A DNA stretch of 24,808 bases from Prevotella sp. CAG:1185 (GTDB lineage: Bacteria; Bacteroidota; Bacteroidia; Bacteroidales; Bacteroidaceae): contig HF992651.1 of assembly GCA_000436695.1 (NCBI GenBank), positions 3,085 through 27,892 of the forward strand, given 5' to 3'. This document shows, one piece after another, positions 22,655 through 24,808 of the stretch (position 1 is the first letter of the stretch; each line of letters begins with the position of its first letter). The notes under the pieces are model-generated. The model was not told where the DNA came from. It searched no databases and was given only the letters and a program-made list of their open reading frames with translations. The position numbers and the translations under genes were made by a program.

Positions 22655-24808
22655 TCAGTTGCCGAGTTCAAGCTGGTTCTTTACCAGTTGGTAGTACATT
22701 CCGCGCTTCTCGGTGAGTTGCTCGTGAGTGCCAGTCTCTGCCACGTGTCCGCCGTCTATCACCACTATGTTGTCGGCATGTCTTACCGTGCTCAGTCTGT
22801 GCGCCACTATCACCACCGTGCGCCCTTTGTAGAAGCGGCTCAGGTTTTCAACTATGGCACGTTCGTTGTTGGCGTCGAGCGAGTTGGTCGCCTCGTCCAG
22901 AAATATGTAGTGAGGATTCTTATACACCGCCCTTGCTATCAGTATGCGCTGCTTCTGTCCCTGGCTCAGTCCCATGCCGTCGCGTCCTATCTTTGTGTCA
23001 AACTTCAGCGGAAGGCTCATCACGTAGTCTTTTATGCAGGCTATCTCTGCCGCCTTGACCATCCGTTCCTTGTCAATGTCGCCGTCGTCTACGGCAATGT
23101 TGCGCGCTATTGATTCTGAGAATATCACTCCGTCCTGCATCACCACTCCGCACTGCCGTCTCCACCAGTCGAGGTCTATCTTTGCCAGGTCTGTGCCTCC
23201 TGCGGTTATCTGTCCCGCCTCCACGGGATAGTAGCCCAGCATCAGTTTCACGAGCGTTGTCTTTCCGCTGCCCGATGCGCCTACTATTGCCGTAACCTTG
23301 CCTTCGGGTATGTACAGGCTCACCCCGTCTATGGTCTTTGATGGCGAGTGAGGGTCGTATCTGAAGCTTATGCCGTCGAGCCTTATGTCGTGTGTCATGT
23401 CTGCGGGCCGCATTACGTGGCCTTTGGCGTTTTCGTCGTCAGCGCGGTGAATCTCGTTTATGCGCTCAAGGCTTATCTTCACGTCCTGCAGCGAGTAGAG
23501 AAATCCCATCAGCTGGTCTACGGGACTGTTAAGCTGACCTATTATATACTGCACCGCGAGCATCATACCGAGCGTAAGCTCCCCGTTGATCACCGCCGTT
23601 GCCGACACCACCGTTATTATTATGTTCTTCAGCTCGTTTATGAATATGCTTCCCGCCTCCTGTGTCTGCTGCAGCTTCAGGCTCTTCATCTGCACGCCGA
23701 AGAGGTCGGCCTGTGTGTCCTCCCATTCCCAGCGGCGCCGCTGCCGGCAGTCCTGCAGCTTTATTTCCTGCATTGACGTTATAAACTCGTAAGTCTTGTT
23801 GCTGTTTATTGCCTGCTGCTCAAACAGCTCATAGTCGAGCACCTTGCGCCTTTTCAGAAACATGGCTATCCATAGGGCATACAGTGCGCTGCCCGCGGCG
23901 AATATTATAAATATCACCACGTTGTATGTTAGCAGCACGATGCCGAACACCACGAGGCTCAGCATTGAGAACATTACGCTAAGCGTCTGTCCCGTCAGAA
24001 AGCTGTTTACGCGCGCGTGGTCGTTCATGCGCTGCAGCAGGTCGCCTGTAAGCTTTGTGTCAAAAAACGACATGGGCAGCCGCAGCAGCTTGATGAAGAA
24101 GTCGCTCACGAGCGATATGTTCACGCGCATGCTTATGTGCAGCAGCAGCCAGCGGCGTATAAAGTCGAGTGCCGTGCGGCTCAGCGTCAGCATGAGCTGT
24201 CCCAGGAGCACGAGCCACACGAATCCGATGTCGCGGCTCTTTATTCCCACGTCGACAATGGCCTGTGTGAGGAACGGAAGCACGAGCTGCAGCACGCAGC
24301 CTAAGAGCAGTCCGGCTATAATCTGTCCGAAATATTTTTTATACTTCTTTATGTATCCGAACAGAAAGCGGAACGAGCGGCTTTCGCCGTGGCTATTGCC
24401 CCGCTTGTTGTCATAAAAGGCAGGAGTGGTTTCTATAAACATTGCCACGCCCTTGTCTTCTCCGCCCGAACGTGTGCTAACCCAGTGCTTCTCCATGTCT
24501 TTCTTCCTGCATATTGCAAAGCCTTTGCCGGGGTCGGCAATATAAAACTTCTGTTTCTTTACGTCGACCTTATACAGCACCACAAAGTGGTTCTGGTTCC
24601 AGTGCAGTATGCACGGCAGCGGAGCTTCTGCCAGGTTGTCGAGGTTTACCCGTCCGCATACCGTATGCAGTCCCAGCTTTTCGGCCGCCTCGCTTATGCC
24701 CAACAGCGACACGCCTTCTGACGTGGCGAAGCACAGCTTCGACAAACTGTCGAAACTGTAGTCTGCCCCGTAGTGGCTGCATATCATGCGCAGGCATGCT
24801 GTGCCGCA
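22655..24808 (-). CDS. peptidase C39 domain ABC transporter (bacteriocin/peptide exporter), 5' end missing
   Basis: The frame is open to the window edge and lacks a few N-terminal residues. It combines a C39 protease, a six-helix exporter domain and an ATPase. The edge codons read CGTACLRMI, so the catalytic Cys is the last visible residue, with His in QNHFVVL and Asp in IADPGKG completing the triad (His67, Asp85 counting from the Met at 24787). The membrane domain spans about 145-430. The ATPase shows Walker A GASGSGKTT (503-511), Q-loop VMQDG, signature LSQGQKQR (607-614), Walker B YIFLDEAT and H-loop VAHRLST. Such proteins cleave double-glycine leaders and export the peptide across the inner membrane. 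No substrate gene is certain in this window. Confidence 0.93.
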   Translation of the reverse strand, partial: CGTACLRMICSHYGADYSFDSLSKLCFATSEGVSLLGISEAAEKLGLHTVCGRVNLDNLAEAPLPCILHWNQNHFVVLYKVDVKKQKFYIADPGKGFAICRKKDMEKHWVSTRSGGEDKGVAMFIETTPAFYDNKRGNSHGESRSFRFLFGYIKKYKKYFGQIIAGLLLGCVLQLVLPFLTQAIVDVGIKSRDIGFVWLVLLGQLMLTLSRTALDFIRRWLLLHISMRVNISLVSDFFIKLLRLPMSFFDTKLTGDLLQRMNDHARVNSFLTGQTLSVMFSMLSLVVFGIVLLTYNVVIFIIFAAGSALYALWIAMFLKRRKVLDYELFEQQAINSNKTYEFITSMQEIKLQDCRQRRRWEWEDTQADLFGVQMKSLKLQQTQEAGSIFINELKNIIITVVSATAVINGELTLGMMLAVQYIIGQLNSPVDQLMGFLYSLQDVKISLERINEIHRADDENAKGHVMRPADMTHDIRLDGISFRYDPHSPSKTIDGVSLYIPEGKVTAIVGASGSGKTTLVKLMLGYYPVEAGQITAGGTDLAKIDLDWWRRQCGVVMQDGVIFSESIARNIAVDDGDIDKERMVKAAEIACIKDYVMSLPLKFDTKIGRDGMGLSQGQKQRILIARAVYKNPHYIFLDEATNSLDANNERAIVENLSRFYKGRTVVIVAHRLSTVRHADNIVVIDGGHVAETGTHEQLTEKRGMYYQLVKNQLELGN

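Noticed and set aside
1..24808. CRISPR arrays, rRNA and tRNA genes
   Set aside because: No regularly spaced direct repeats, rRNA-like conserved blocks or cloverleaf sequences were seen on reading the window.

Overview
The window looks like a chromosomal segment of a Bacteroidales bacterium, most likely Prevotella-like. The reasons are the Bacteroidetes-type promoters (TAnnTTTG, sometimes with TTTG about 20 bp upstream), the weak or absent Shine-Dalgarno sequences before many genes, a TlpA-like lipid-face thioredoxin with a DUF4369-type N-terminus, a PycB-like biotin-attachment-type carboxyltransferase, and a peptidase C39 ABC exporter. No rRNA, tRNA or CRISPR array was seen. Genus-level placement is inference.

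Layout. 1-3.3 kb (+): the 3' part of a Ppx/GppA phosphatase, an Hsp20 chaperone, and an AAA-ATPase-like/PD-(D/E)XK protein, each followed by a clear hairpin. 3.5-6.0 kb (-): an HD-domain hydrolase and a PycB/OadA-like carboxyltransferase, separated by a 117-nt near-perfect palindrome. 6.4-9.9 kb (-): one apparent operon, queuosine-precursor transporter, then queF, then a patatin-BamA type outer-membrane lipase. A 32-nt sequence that folds like a class I preQ1 riboswitch lies directly before the first start codon. 10.0-11.1 kb (+): a TlpA-like thioredoxin driven from a divergent promoter.

11.3-17.9 kb is an AT-rich accessory stretch. It holds hypothetical secreted or membrane proteins, a TonB-C-like lipoprotein, a complete IS1595-type element (1088 bp, 9-bp direct repeats), gene fragments including a probable PIN-domain remnant, several strong hairpins, a 58-bp dispersed repeat, and a DUF4377-like lipoprotein. 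17.9-24.8 kb (-) returns to GC-richer core genes: a KefB/CPA2 antiporter with two TrkA-C domains, peptidase T, then a peptidase C39/ABC exporter (cut by the window edge) followed by a 63-aa membrane protein resembling the N-terminus of HlyD adaptors. The GC-rich spacer between the antiporter and pepT is highly structured and may encode a small RNA.

The best-supported regulatory system is the queuosine cluster. The transporter would import preQ0/preQ1, QueF reduces preQ0 to preQ1, and the leader would sense preQ1 and hide the ribosome-binding site of the transporter. I found no clear wholly new multi-gene system. The most useful leads are this riboswitch, the structured spacers, the 58-bp repeat that carries a promoter box, and the orphan HlyD-like peptide beside the C39 exporter.
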